Assembly (NCBI RefSeq): GCF_000970325.1
Contig: NZ_CP009518.1
Coordinates: 682,001 to 746,000 of the forward strand
Source: Methanococcoides methylutens MM1
GTDB lineage: Archaea; Halobacteriota; Methanosarcinia; Methanosarcinales; Methanosarcinaceae
Length of the DNA stretch: 64,000 bases
Direction of reading: 5' to 3'
Shown: one piece after another, positions 18,761 through 26,203 of the stretch
How the letters are laid out: the number at the start of each line of letters is the position of its first letter
Numbering within the stretch: the stretch's first letter is position 1
The notes under the pieces: model-generated
What the model was told of the DNA's origin: nothing
The model's input: only the letters and a program-made list of their open reading frames with translations
The model's database searches: none
Position numbers and translations under genes: made by a program

Positions 18761-19534
18761 ATGAACTTAACTTCCGATCAAAAGGAACGATATGCAAAGC
18801 ATATTATTATGAAGCCCATGGGTGAGGAAGGGCAAAAGCGCCTTCTGGAATCAAGGGTATTGTGTGTTGGTTCAGGCGGGCTCGGCTCACCTGTGATACA
18901 GTATCTTGCTGCTGCAGGCATTGGTAAACTTGGAATAATTGATGATGACGTTGTGGAAATGAGCAATCTGCAGCGCCAGGTTATCCATGCAGGCAACCTT
19001 GGCAGGCCGAAAGTCGAGTCTGCAAAGGAATATGTGGAAAGTCTGAACCCCGACGTTACGGTAGTATCCTACAACATGCGCCTGAGGCCCGACAATGTCG
19101 AGGATCTTATCGCTGATTACGACGTTGTTGTGGACTGCTCGGACAATTTCGCCACTCGTTATCTTCTCAACGATGCATGTGTGCTCCACAACAAGCCCCT
19201 GTTCCATGGCAGCATCTTCATGTTCGAGGGGCAGGTAATGACCATCCTCCCTCATGAGGGGCCATGCTACCGTTGCATCTTCTCCACATCACCTTCCACA
19301 GATGCAGCAAGGACTGCTGGTGTCATGGGAATTCTTCCAGGAGTAGTGGGTACCATGCAGGCAACAGAGGTAGTGAAGTACATTTCCCGCCTTGGAAAGT
19401 CGCTGGTAGGGCGCATGATCTACTACGATGCCCTCGGAATGAGGTTCGATGAGATAACTGTGAACAGGAATCCAAAATGTCCTGTTTGTGGTGAAAACCC
19501 CGAAATAACGTCAATTGATGCTGGAAATTATTGA
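18761..19534 (+). CDS. E1-like ThiF/MoeB/HesA adenylyltransferase
   Basis: Activates the C-terminal glycine of a ubiquitin-like sulfur carrier (MoaD/ThiS/SAMP) with ATP. 257 residues: nucleotide-binding GSGGLGSPVIQYLAAAG near residue 32, IDDDVVEMSNLQRQ with the ATP-contacting Arg, NDACVLHNKPLFHGS, and a zinc site from CYRC and CPVC. No rhodanese domain. It is a paralogue of the protein at 38936. It stands alone here, followed by three tRNA genes. Confidence 0.9.
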   Translation: MNLTSDQKERYAKHIIMKPMGEEGQKRLLESRVLCVGSGGLGSPVIQYLAAAGIGKLGIIDDDVVEMSNLQRQVIHAGNLGRPKVESAKEYVESLNPDVTVVSYNMRLRPDNVEDLIADYDVVVDCSDNFATRYLLNDACVLHNKPLFHGSIFMFEGQVMTILPHEGPCYRCIFSTSPSTDAARTAGVMGILPGVVGTMQATEVVKYISRLGKSLVGRMIYYDALGMRFDEITVNRNPKCPVCGENPEITSIDAGNY

Positions 19535-19588
19535 TTTATGCATTTTCCCGCTATTTGGACTGATGTCCTCGAAAGTCCCTCCGGGTGA

Positions 19589-19651
19589 CAAAGTTTTTAT
19601 ACCATAAATCGGTTATAGGAGTTTGCTTCGGGCAGCATGGTTCGAAGCAAA
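19589..19651 (+). promoter_or_regulatory. tRNA promoter and hairpin leader before tRNA-Val
   Basis: A TATA-like TTTTTATACC near 19591-19600 lies about 110 bases before the tRNA. Between them is a perfect 9-bp hairpin, TTTGCTTCG (19622-19630) with CGAAGCAAA (19643-19651), loop 12 bases. The long structured leader is unusual for a tRNA gene. Confidence 0.45.
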
Positions 19652-19708
19652 ACAGAAACAGAAGCGTTGTTCAGGATGCAATTTTACTGGACAACGGAAA
19701 AGCAAAAT

Positions 19709-19782
19709 GGGCTCGTGGTCTAGATGGTTATGACGTCGCCTTGACATGGCGGAGGTCCGGAGTTCGACTCTCCGCGGGCCCA
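19709..19782 (+). tRNA. tRNA-Val (GAC)
   Basis: 74 nt. The acceptor is GGGCTCG with CGGGCCC, the anticodon loop TTGACAT gives GAC, and the T loop is TTCGACT. The next three bases are CCA, so the 3' end is encoded, unlike the other four tRNAs in the window. Confidence 0.95.
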
Positions 19783-19851
19783 CCACAATCTTACAATAGT
19801 GTCATCCGATACCTTTATATCAAAAAAGGACATGTATCGGTTGCTCTCAAG

Positions 19852-19923
19852 GCCTAGGTAGCTCAGTGGGAGAGCGCTGCCCTGAAGAGGCAGTTGTCCC
19901 CGGTTCGAATCCGGGTCTGGGCA
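19852..19923 (+). tRNA. tRNA-Phe (GAA)
   Basis: 72 nt. The acceptor is GCCTAGG with TCTGGGC (two G-U pairs), and the anticodon stem CTGCC/GGCAG around CTGAAGA gives GAA. The T loop is TTCGAAT. CCA is not encoded. A TATA-like CCTTTATATC lies near 19812-19821. Confidence 0.95.
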
Positions 19924-19938
19924 TCAAAAATTCAGTTC

Positions 19939-20010
19939 ACACCAGTAGTGTAGTGGTTATCACCGGGCGTTGCCAACGCTCGAACCCGGGTTCGAGTCCC
20001 GGCTGGTGTA
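19939..20010 (+). tRNA. tRNA-Gly (GCC)
   Basis: 72 nt. The acceptor is ACACCAG with CTGGTGT, and the anticodon stem GGGCG/CGCTC around TTGCCAA gives GCC. The first pair is A1-U72, whereas glycine tRNAs usually begin G1-C72. It is only 15 bases after tRNA-Phe, so the two are probably one transcript. A T-rich run follows. Confidence 0.93.
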
Positions 20011-20325
20011 TTTACTTACTTTTTCTTTTAGTTTCTTACTTTATCAAACCTCTATTCTAATGTAATTGTCATTCCATGACAATTCTTTTCTTTCTGAATG
20101 ATGATCTTAGTAGTGAAAGTTATCTCTCTTTATGAAATGTCTACATCTGTAGTGTAAACTCCGAATCATCTCTCATGAATGGAATCAGATCGGATGATGA
20201 AAAATAGCTGAAAATAAGTGATGACCCATTGTTCTCACAATGAGTCCTTTATTGGTTGTAACACCGTTCTACCAATTGTGTTATGGTTTTCAGTTTATTG
20301 AGTTGATGTTTCCGGATCATGTAAT
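20011..20325. other. Intergenic region after tRNA-Gly
   Basis: No gene seen. It begins with a T-rich stretch that should terminate the tRNA transcript. A 6-bp hairpin (CATTGT 20227-20232, ACAATG 20237-20242) may end the minus-strand regulator transcript. Several short plus-strand open frames here run antisense to the regulator and are not credible. Confidence 0.6.
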
Positions 20326-20722
20326 TTATGTTGCCAATACTTCGTACTCCTTCGGAACGGTATATACATTGGCGAATTCAAATTCTCCCTGTGGGGATGC
20401 TTCACCTGTAACCTGTTGTCCGGGTATTTCTTTCAGACCATACAGGCTTTGCCTTGCGTCTTTGAAGTAGAATCTTTCCTGCAGGAAATCCTCGTCCTTC
20501 AGTCTGCCCAATGCATATCGAATAGTACGTGGGGGAAGATAACTTTGTTCGGCTATCTCTTTTTGTGTCAGGAGACCGCCGTATTCCAGTACTTTATAGA
20601 CAAGTTTTGCAGAAGGTGGCAGTCCTTCTATCGTTTTTCTAAGGCCTTTGTCCTTTGGATCATCGATCTTTTTCTTTATCTGTACTTTTTCCTTGTGATT
20701 GTCAACAAAAACGATCCCTCAT
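20326..20722 (-). pseudogene. Winged-helix regulator with an N-terminal +1 frameshift
   Basis: The reading frame to the stop at 20326 encodes a clear winged-helix protein: IEGLPPSAKLVYKVLEYGGLLTQKEIAEQS, then the recognition helix LPPRTIRYALGRLKDEDF, then a wing (ERFYFKDARQSLYGL). In that frame there is no ATG, GTG or TTG before the upstream stop at 20719, except a TTG inside the recognition helix. A well-spaced GGAG plus ATG at 20722 exists one frame off and stops after six codons. Removing one base of the T5 run (20706-20710) joins them as MRDRFVDNHKEK and gives 131 residues. The causes could be mutation, programmed shift or sequencing error. Otherwise a likely transcription repressor of archaeal type. 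Confidence 0.75.
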
Positions 20723-20771
20723 TTTATTGGCTCCTTTTTTTGTAATGTTTTCATATCGGTTGATATTAGCA

Positions 20772-20820
20772 ATTCACTATAGTGAATCACAATCGTGAAT
20801 TGTATTATATGATATATAAA
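20772..20820 (-). promoter_or_regulatory. Promoter and palindromic operator of the winged-helix gene
   Basis: On the minus strand a TATA box TTTATATATC (20820-20811) is followed about 25 bases later by a perfect 16-bp palindrome ATTCACTATAGTGAAT (20772-20787). A third half-site GTGAAT lies at 20795-20800 between the two. Half-sites overlap the expected transcription start, the layout of an autorepressed archaeal gene. Confidence 0.6.
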
Positions 20821-20836
20821 CTTATCCCCATTTTGG

Positions 20837-20854
20837 GGCTTGCCCATAAAGTCC
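20837..20854 (+). repeat. Left terminal inverted repeat
   Basis: GGCTTGCCCATAAAGTCC, perfectly complementary to 26186-26203. The inner part TTGCCCATAAAGT resembles the subterminal motif TTGACYATAAAGT. Confidence 0.85.
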
Positions 20855-20856
20855 TC

Positions 20857-20909
20857 TTGACTACAAACTACGCAATTTGACTACAAAGTGTTACACTTGA
20901 CCATAAACT
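20857..20909 (+). repeat. Left subterminal repeat array (three units, 20-bp period)
   Basis: Three copies of TTGACYAYAAAST start at 20857, 20877 and 20897, exactly 20 bp apart, so they face the same side of the helix. Two further copies lie inward at 21038 (TTGACCATAAAGT) and 21057 (TTGACTATAAATT). They look like binding sites for a protein acting at the element end. Confidence 0.85.
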
Positions 20910-21352
20910 CAAGAAATCAGCAACTTGCAATGCCCTTGTTTTTCTGAAAATGGTATCAATTTCAAAAATTCTTCGACAAGGAACACAGCATCCGTGTTTA
21001 TATAAAATTTTAAAGAAGAATTGTAGCTTCTGATTTTTTGACCATAAAGTCAAATTTTGACTATAAATTCTCTCTGTCATATGTGCGGCAACAGTTTATG
21101 GATTGAACTATTCATTTTGTCTGAAAAATGATTCAAATAAATGCAAAGCTATTGATGTTTTCCCATGGATATGACCAAACCAGGATCACATCCAGTTGAC
21201 AAAGGTCGGTTAGCTCCCACTCTTATATTCTACATTTTTTAAGCAAATGCGCTATTGGTTCAACATCTATATTCACACAGTTAACATATTTGTCCGATGT
21301 ATTCATATACTTCCAACTAAAATATATTGCCAATGTTGGGGAGTTGTTATAG
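20910..21352. other. Left non-coding arm of the element
   Basis: No gene seen. It holds the two inner motif copies at 21038 and 21057, which together form TTTGAC-CATAAA-GTCAAA, and the first copy of the 250-bp repeat (21113-21366). A TATA-like AAATATATT near 21320 should drive the first cargo gene. Confidence 0.6.
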
Positions 21353-21366
21353 ATGCAAATGAGAAT
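21113..21366 (+). repeat. Direct repeat of about 250 bp, copy 1 (promoter and start of a secreted gene)
   Basis: Runs from CATTTTGTCTGAAAAATG to the first codons ATGCAAATGA of the 21353 gene. It is closely similar to 22509-22763 and shares GTTGACAAAGGTC, TTAGCTCCCACTCTTATATT and ATTCACACAGTTAACAT. It includes the TATA element and ribosome-binding site GGGGAG. Confidence 0.85.
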
Positions 21367-21775
21367 TAAGCAAGTTATATTAGTTTGTTCAATAACTGTT
21401 TTGGTATTAGTAGCAATCTTATCCCAAGTGCCGTTTTATTCTGAAAACAATGATGAGTCAGCGTCAGTGGAAGAACCCATGGATGAAGTCCATACAGATG
21501 AACCCGTGGGAGAGGAGCCAAGGGACGAAAATTTGTTTGAAACTGATATCGCAGTGACACAAGGGAATTGTGTCAGTGCGTTGTATCCCTTACGGAATGG
21601 GGATATTCTCAAGCTTTCGGACAATTATGAACTCACAGCAAGGCACATCGATGGGGTAAACAAAGAGATTGGTATAGAGTTCTCGGAAAACGGTGTAGTG
21701 GTCAACGATGAGAATCTAACAACATCGAACAGTGATGAGACTTGGGATATTTGTTTCTTCCAAGAAAATGAATAG
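21353..21775 (+). CDS. Secreted or membrane-anchored acidic protein, unknown
   Basis: 140 residues: a hydrophobic N-terminus (QVILVCSITVLVLVAILSQV) acting as signal or anchor, then a Glu/Asp-rich spacer with repeated DEPxxEEP-type units, then a small domain with one cysteine pair (Cys near 78 and 134). The first codons ATGCAAATGA match those of the two NosD-like genes downstream, so the start is well supported. No family recognised. Confidence 0.65.
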   Translation: MQMRIKQVILVCSITVLVLVAILSQVPFYSENNDESASVEEPMDEVHTDEPVGEEPRDENLFETDIAVTQGNCVSALYPLRNGDILKLSDNYELTARHIDGVNKEIGIEFSENGVVVNDENLTTSNSDETWDICFFQENE

Positions 21776-21832
21776 CTGGTGTATAAAGTCAATTTAAAGT
21801 ATATATACCAACATCAAGAGGGTGATGTAGCC

Positions 21833-21958
21833 ATGGTTCACATTAATTTTCCATCCCCGATTCCAGAAGAAGAAATACCAATATTGGAATCGAACGTAAA
21901 GGGTATACCAGGAATTGATTATCCTGAATATGGTATTATCATGTATATGGAAGGGTAA
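21833..21958 (+). CDS. Small 41-residue protein, unknown
   Basis: ATG at 21833 preceded by AGAGGGTGATG and a TATA-like AAGTATATATACC 30 bases further up. The peptide (MVHINFPSPIPEEEIPILE at the start, MYMEG at the end) is acidic and proline-rich. Its stop is two bases before the ATG of the next gene, which supports a real coupled reading frame. No homology recognised. Confidence 0.45.
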   Translation: MVHINFPSPIPEEEIPILESNVKGIPGIDYPEYGIIMYMEG

Positions 21959-21960
21959 GC

Positions 21961-22464
21961 ATGGAAATATTTGGTATCGAAAGCAAGTGGATTGTGTTCT
22001 TTTGTATAGGCATCTTCACATTTTTCTTGAGCGGATATATTCTAAGAGGCATACATCCACCCACAAATGCCTTTTTGATGTTGCTTGTATACTGGGTGTT
22101 ATTTGGTACTGGGATACTGGCCTATAAGGAAAGATCGGCTGGATTTGTAGCAAAGGCGTTTGTCATTTCATTCATGGCGTTGCTTCTGATCTCTGTAGGT
22201 TTTTTTGCGTGGAGTGCACACCGTCATACGTATTCAACAGAGATTGATGCTGATCGTTTAGACTTTGTGCCCGAAGAATTTGTTGTTGTGACCGAAGAAG
22301 AGTTGAACGATTACCCTGCTCTGAAGGAAGCCATTGAGACCCAAACGTATGTGAAAGCAAATCCTGGCGAATGGACACGGACCATTGAATTCCTCGATTC
22401 AAAGGGATCTAGTGTTATTAAAGTGGGAGATGCGTACTATCAGATTGGTTTTACAACAGCATGA
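21961..22464 (+). CDS. Three-span membrane protein with external domain, unknown
   Basis: 167 residues: membrane segments at about 10-27, 36-51 and 65-85, then a soluble C-terminal domain of 80 residues (DFVPEEFVVVTEEELNDYPALKEAIE to YYQIGFTTA). The C-terminal part has the look of an extracytoplasmic ligand domain, but I recognise no family. It follows the 41-residue frame by two bases. Confidence 0.6.
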   Translation: MEIFGIESKWIVFFCIGIFTFFLSGYILRGIHPPTNAFLMLLVYWVLFGTGILAYKERSAGFVAKAFVISFMALLLISVGFFAWSAHRHTYSTEIDADRLDFVPEEFVVVTEEELNDYPALKEAIETQTYVKANPGEWTRTIEFLDSKGSSVIKVGDAYYQIGFTTA

Positions 22465-22508
22465 AAAAAGTCTGCTGTGTACGAAAAATCGATTTGTCCG
22501 ATAATTCA

Positions 22509-22763
22509 CATTTTTGTCCGAAAAATGATTCAAATAGATGCAAAGTTGTTGACGTTTTCCCATGGAAATTACCTAGCCAGAATCACAGCCAGTTGACAAA
22601 GGTCTGTTAGCTCCCACTCTTATATTCTACATTTTTAAGCAAATACGGATATTGGTTCACCATCTATATTCACACAGTTAACATTTTTGCCCGATGTATT
22701 TATCTACTTCTAATTGAAATATATTGCCGATGTTGGGGAGTTGTAATAGATGCAAATGAAATC
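22509..22763 (+). repeat. Direct repeat of about 250 bp, copy 2
   Basis: Second copy of the promoter-leader block found at 21113, ending with the ATGCAAATGA start of the 22750 gene. The rest of the spacer from 22465 holds no gene, but contains extra TTTGTCCGA motifs at about 22493 and 22513. Confidence 0.85.
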
Positions 22764-24459
22764 ATGCTACATATTTTACATTGCGATGGCAATTGGTTTT
22801 TTAACTATGGTCACAGGTGGTGCTGCGGCAGATACAATTACTGTCGATGATAATGGGAGTGCAAACTATACTAACATACAGGCAGCAATTGACGCTGCAA
22901 ACAATGGTGATACTATCCTTGTTTATCCTGGAATATATTCAGAATACGTTGATGTGAACAAGGAGTTAACGATAGTTGCAAAATCAGGAAATCTAGGAGA
23001 CACCATTGTTCAAGCCATAGATTCAAGTGATTATGTATTTCATATAACTGCAGACGAAGTAAAGATCAGTGGATTTTATGTGAAGGACGGCGTTGAACGT
23101 TACTGGGAGGATTCCGTACCTGGAATCTATCTCGATGGAGTTCATAATTGTGTCATTAACAACAACCAATTCTCCAATGTTTTTTATGGACTCGTTCTTG
23201 AAGCATCCAGCAACAACACATTGAGTAACAATATTGCAACATACAACATTGGCGGCATCCATCTTATCGATTCAAACTACAACATACTAGACAACAACGC
23301 CGCGTTGAACAACTCTGAGAATGGGATCCTTCTGGAACATTCTACATACAATAATCTGAATAAGAATAATGCCTTTAACAGCATTCATGGAATCCGCCTT
23401 ACCAATTCCGAGAACAACTTCCTGAGTTATAATACCGTATCAAACACTACTTGTGGAATCTATTTTGAGGCATCCGATAACAACACCTTAGACAATAATA
23501 TCGCATTGAATAACTTTATTGGGATACGTCTTATTGGATCAAGCTACTGCACATTGAAAAATAACACTGCATCAAATAATAAAGATGGTATCTACTTGGA
23601 GAGTTACTGCAACGATAATATTCTCATCAATAACAATGTATCGAATAATCATGCTGGTATCTCTTTGAGAGGGTATAATAAAAATAACACTTTGGAATAT
23701 AACAAGGTAAATTCAAATGAAAAATATGGAATAGTTCTCTTTTCTTCTAACAATAATAAGCTTAGAGATAACACTGCATCAAACAACGACATAGGCATCT
23801 TCCTTAAGTTTTCTCATTGGAATCTTCTGGAAAATAATGATGGCTCGAACGAGAGGTACGGTATATATCACAGTGCTTCCAAGTACAATACTTTGAGTAA
23901 TAACAATATCAAAGGCGAAGTTTTTTTGAAGGCATTAGCGTTTGTGTTCTTGCTAATACTAATTATGCTTAGTACCTCATATTTGCTCAAAGATAAAATT
24001 GGCAAGAAGAAATCGATTATCTCTGTTTCAATGATTTTGTTACTTCCACTTCTACCTGCATTGATTGGAGTTATATATGAACTACATTTGCTGGAAACAA
24101 TAATTTCTATTCTCCTGTGGAATTACTTGTTTATAAGATTCCTGGAATTCGGCCTGCCTGCAGCAGTCATAATTTTTTATGGATATACAACGGAAGATAA
24201 GCTTTTTTCAACGCTTTCAGGGGTATTTCTAATCCCTCTTTTCTTCATATATGCAGATATTCTTTTGGGAATGCTCGATCCCCAATCTATAATGAATCTT
24301 GGATATTGGTTGCAATGGAATGCAATTGTTGATGTATCTCCATTTATGGTACTTTATGGATTAATTGGTTATTTTGGAGCAAGAAGAACAAAACTATCCC
24401 TTATAATTTCAATTTGTATTGCTATATTCATTCTCGTTATAATCAGCGGAATCGATTGA
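22750..24459 (+). CDS. NosD-like right-handed beta-helix surface protein with membrane C-terminus
   Basis: 569 residues. A signal peptide (cut likely after GGAAA, residue 27) is followed by the methanosarcinal opening ITVDDNGSANYTNIQAAIDAANNGDTILVYPGIY. Then come about a dozen parallel beta-helix repeats of roughly 22 residues (xNNTLxxNxAxxNxxGIxL) to about residue 390, and five to six membrane helices in the last 170 residues. NosD/CASH-domain proteins typically bind or process carbohydrate; here an S-layer-associated role is inferred. The asparagine-rich repeats are prone to recombination. Confidence 0.8.
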   Translation: MQMKSCYIFYIAMAIGFLTMVTGGAAADTITVDDNGSANYTNIQAAIDAANNGDTILVYPGIYSEYVDVNKELTIVAKSGNLGDTIVQAIDSSDYVFHITADEVKISGFYVKDGVERYWEDSVPGIYLDGVHNCVINNNQFSNVFYGLVLEASSNNTLSNNIATYNIGGIHLIDSNYNILDNNAALNNSENGILLEHSTYNNLNKNNAFNSIHGIRLTNSENNFLSYNTVSNTTCGIYFEASDNNTLDNNIALNNFIGIRLIGSSYCTLKNNTASNNKDGIYLESYCNDNILINNNVSNNHAGISLRGYNKNNTLEYNKVNSNEKYGIVLFSSNNNKLRDNTASNNDIGIFLKFSHWNLLENNDGSNERYGIYHSASKYNTLSNNNIKGEVFLKALAFVFLLILIMLSTSYLLKDKIGKKKSIISVSMILLLPLLPALIGVIYELHLLETIISILLWNYLFIRFLEFGLPAAVIIFYGYTTEDKLFSTLSGVFLIPLFFIYADILLGMLDPQSIMNLGYWLQWNAIVDVSPFMVLYGLIGYFGARRTKLSLIISICIAIFILVIISGID

Positions 24460-24474
24460 AAGGAGTGTAAGTAG

Positions 24475-25908
24475 ATGCAAATGAAATCAAGTAACGCAAT
24501 CTATATTGCGATAACAATTGTCTTTTTGATAATAACATCGAGTAACGTGACAGCGGATACAATTATTGTCAACGATAATGGAAATGCAGATTATACTACC
24601 ATTCAGGCAGCCGTCAACGCATCAACCAATGGTGATACAATCCTTGTTCATCCAGGGAAGTATTCAGAAAACATTGATGTGGACAAGGAGTTAGCGATAG
24701 TCTCTGAATCTGGAAATCCAGATGATACGGCTGTTCAAGCAGCAGACTCAAATGATTCTGTATTTCATGTGACTGCGAATAACGTAACAATCAGCGGATT
24801 TAACATAACAGGTGCCAATAGCACTGAAAAAAACAGTCCTGCCTATGGAATATATCTTGATGGAGTTCCTGTATTTGTTCCCGTAAAGGATACTGAGGTC
24901 CAAGGTTGTATTATTACTAACAATCGATTGTTCAACAATAGCATAGGTGTCTTTTTGGAGGGATCCAGCAATAATGTACTGAGTAATAATACTGCATCAG
25001 GCAACCGTATCGCCATCTTTTTGTCGAGTTCCAACAACAGCGAACTGAGTAATAATGCTGTACTGAACAATGAAGGAGGCATCCTTATGTATGGAGGCTC
25101 TAATAACACATTTAACAATAACAACATTTCGAACAACGGGATTGCTATTGTTTTGCACTTTTATAGCAACGACAATACGTTTATCAATAACAGAGTTTCG
25201 GACAACGAACATGGTATCTACATTAGAGAAGCCTCAAATCTCACACTTATAAATAACACTGCAAACTTCAACAAACGTGACGGTATCTACCTTGATTCTT
25301 CTCATTACAACGTGCTGGAAGGCAACACAGCAAATTCAAACGGTGAACATGGAATCTATCTTAATGATTTTTCCTGGGGCAATTATCTGGGAAACAACAC
25401 TGCTTCGAATAATGAGCACGGAATCCTGTTGTATTATTACAGCGACCATAACTCATTGATCAACAATACTGCAAATTCGAACGAACAATATGGTATATAT
25501 CTGAATGAAATCAGTAACAACAGTATCGAGGGAAACACTGCAAACTCGAACAAAGTACATGGGATATACCTTAAGTCTTCCACCTTCAACACGATTATTA
25601 ACAATACTGCAAACTTGAACGACTATCACGGTATCAACCTCAATCAATCCAATAATAAAAGAGTGAATACCGATATCGTGACACATGATTTCAAATATTG
25701 CAAGTTCCTTGAAGATTCCAGCAATAACAACACCGTAAGTGGAAATCATCTATTCGACAATGGCAAAGGTCTCGTTGCAAATGTTTCTGAAAATAACATT
25801 GGTATCAACTACATCAACGATAGGGGAATTACCGAGATGCCTTTTATCGGTTCCGTGTTGACATTGATCATGTTGGGAATCGCATTTATGTTTATGCGAA
25901 GAAAATGA
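24475..25908 (+). CDS. NosD-like beta-helix surface protein with C-terminal anchor
   Basis: 477 residues, a paralogue of the preceding protein: same MQMKSS start, signal peptide ending near SNVTA, and IIVNDNGNADYTTIQAAV opening. More than a dozen beta-helix repeats follow (NNTANSNEQYGIYLN and variants). It ends in one membrane helix with a basic tail (IGSVLTLIMLGIAFMFMRRK) in place of the multi-span C-terminus. It starts 15 bases after the previous stop with AAAGGAGTG as ribosome-binding site, so the two are one operon. Confidence 0.82.
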   Translation: MQMKSSNAIYIAITIVFLIITSSNVTADTIIVNDNGNADYTTIQAAVNASTNGDTILVHPGKYSENIDVDKELAIVSESGNPDDTAVQAADSNDSVFHVTANNVTISGFNITGANSTEKNSPAYGIYLDGVPVFVPVKDTEVQGCIITNNRLFNNSIGVFLEGSSNNVLSNNTASGNRIAIFLSSSNNSELSNNAVLNNEGGILMYGGSNNTFNNNNISNNGIAIVLHFYSNDNTFINNRVSDNEHGIYIREASNLTLINNTANFNKRDGIYLDSSHYNVLEGNTANSNGEHGIYLNDFSWGNYLGNNTASNNEHGILLYYYSDHNSLINNTANSNEQYGIYLNEISNNSIEGNTANSNKVHGIYLKSSTFNTIINNTANLNDYHGINLNQSNNKRVNTDIVTHDFKYCKFLEDSSNNNTVSGNHLFDNGKGLVANVSENNIGINYINDRGITEMPFIGSVLTLIMLGIAFMFMRRK

Positions 25909-26129
25909 GATGCAACAGGATTAATTAAGAAACTGTTGATGGGTGGCAGTTAAAGCGAGGGGATTTAATGTATTTTATTTTTTGTCCAAAAATTGATGTT
26001 GTTGTCCAATAAGTGTCCTATTTTTCGGACAAAGTGGCAATATTGATGAAATTTTAATATTGTACATTTACAACCAAATGATGATTTTCTGTCCTTGTAA
26101 TAGTCGGAAATAGTTTGCCGATATGCGAT
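25909..26129. other. Right non-coding arm of the element
   Basis: No gene seen. It contains a cluster of TTGTCC/GGACAA motifs (25981, 26002, 26013 and the inverted copy near 26031) like those in the two 250-bp repeats, and leads into the right repeat array. Confidence 0.6.
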
Positions 26130-26182
26130 TTGACCATAAAGTGGGCTATTTGACTATAAAGTGGGGCATTTGACCACAATGT
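26130..26182 (+). repeat. Right subterminal repeat array (three units, 20-bp period)
   Basis: TTGACCATAAAGT at 26130, TTGACTATAAAGT at 26150 and TTGACCACAATGT at 26170, again exactly 20 bp apart. They have the same orientation as the left array, although the terminal repeats themselves are inverted. Confidence 0.85.
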
Positions 26183-26185
26183 AGG

Positions 26186-26203
26186 GGACTTTATGGGCAA
26201 GCC
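26186..26203 (-). repeat. Right terminal inverted repeat
   Basis: GGACTTTATGGGCAAGCC, perfect complement of 20837-20854. It is followed directly by the second CCCCATTTTGG copy, and one base later by the end of the corrinoid-protein gene. Confidence 0.85.

Noticed and set aside
19585-19857. 90-residue open frame over tRNA-Val
   Set aside because: It covers the tRNA gene and its leader; the RNA explains the sequence better.
20240-20745. Plus-strand open frames opposite the winged-helix regulator
   Set aside because: They are antisense to a clear helix-turn-helix protein and have no motifs.
22750-25908. CRISPR-like or satellite DNA, because of many short AAT/AAC-rich repeats
   Set aside because: The repeats are in frame and encode about 22-residue beta-helix coils; spacing is not that of a CRISPR array.
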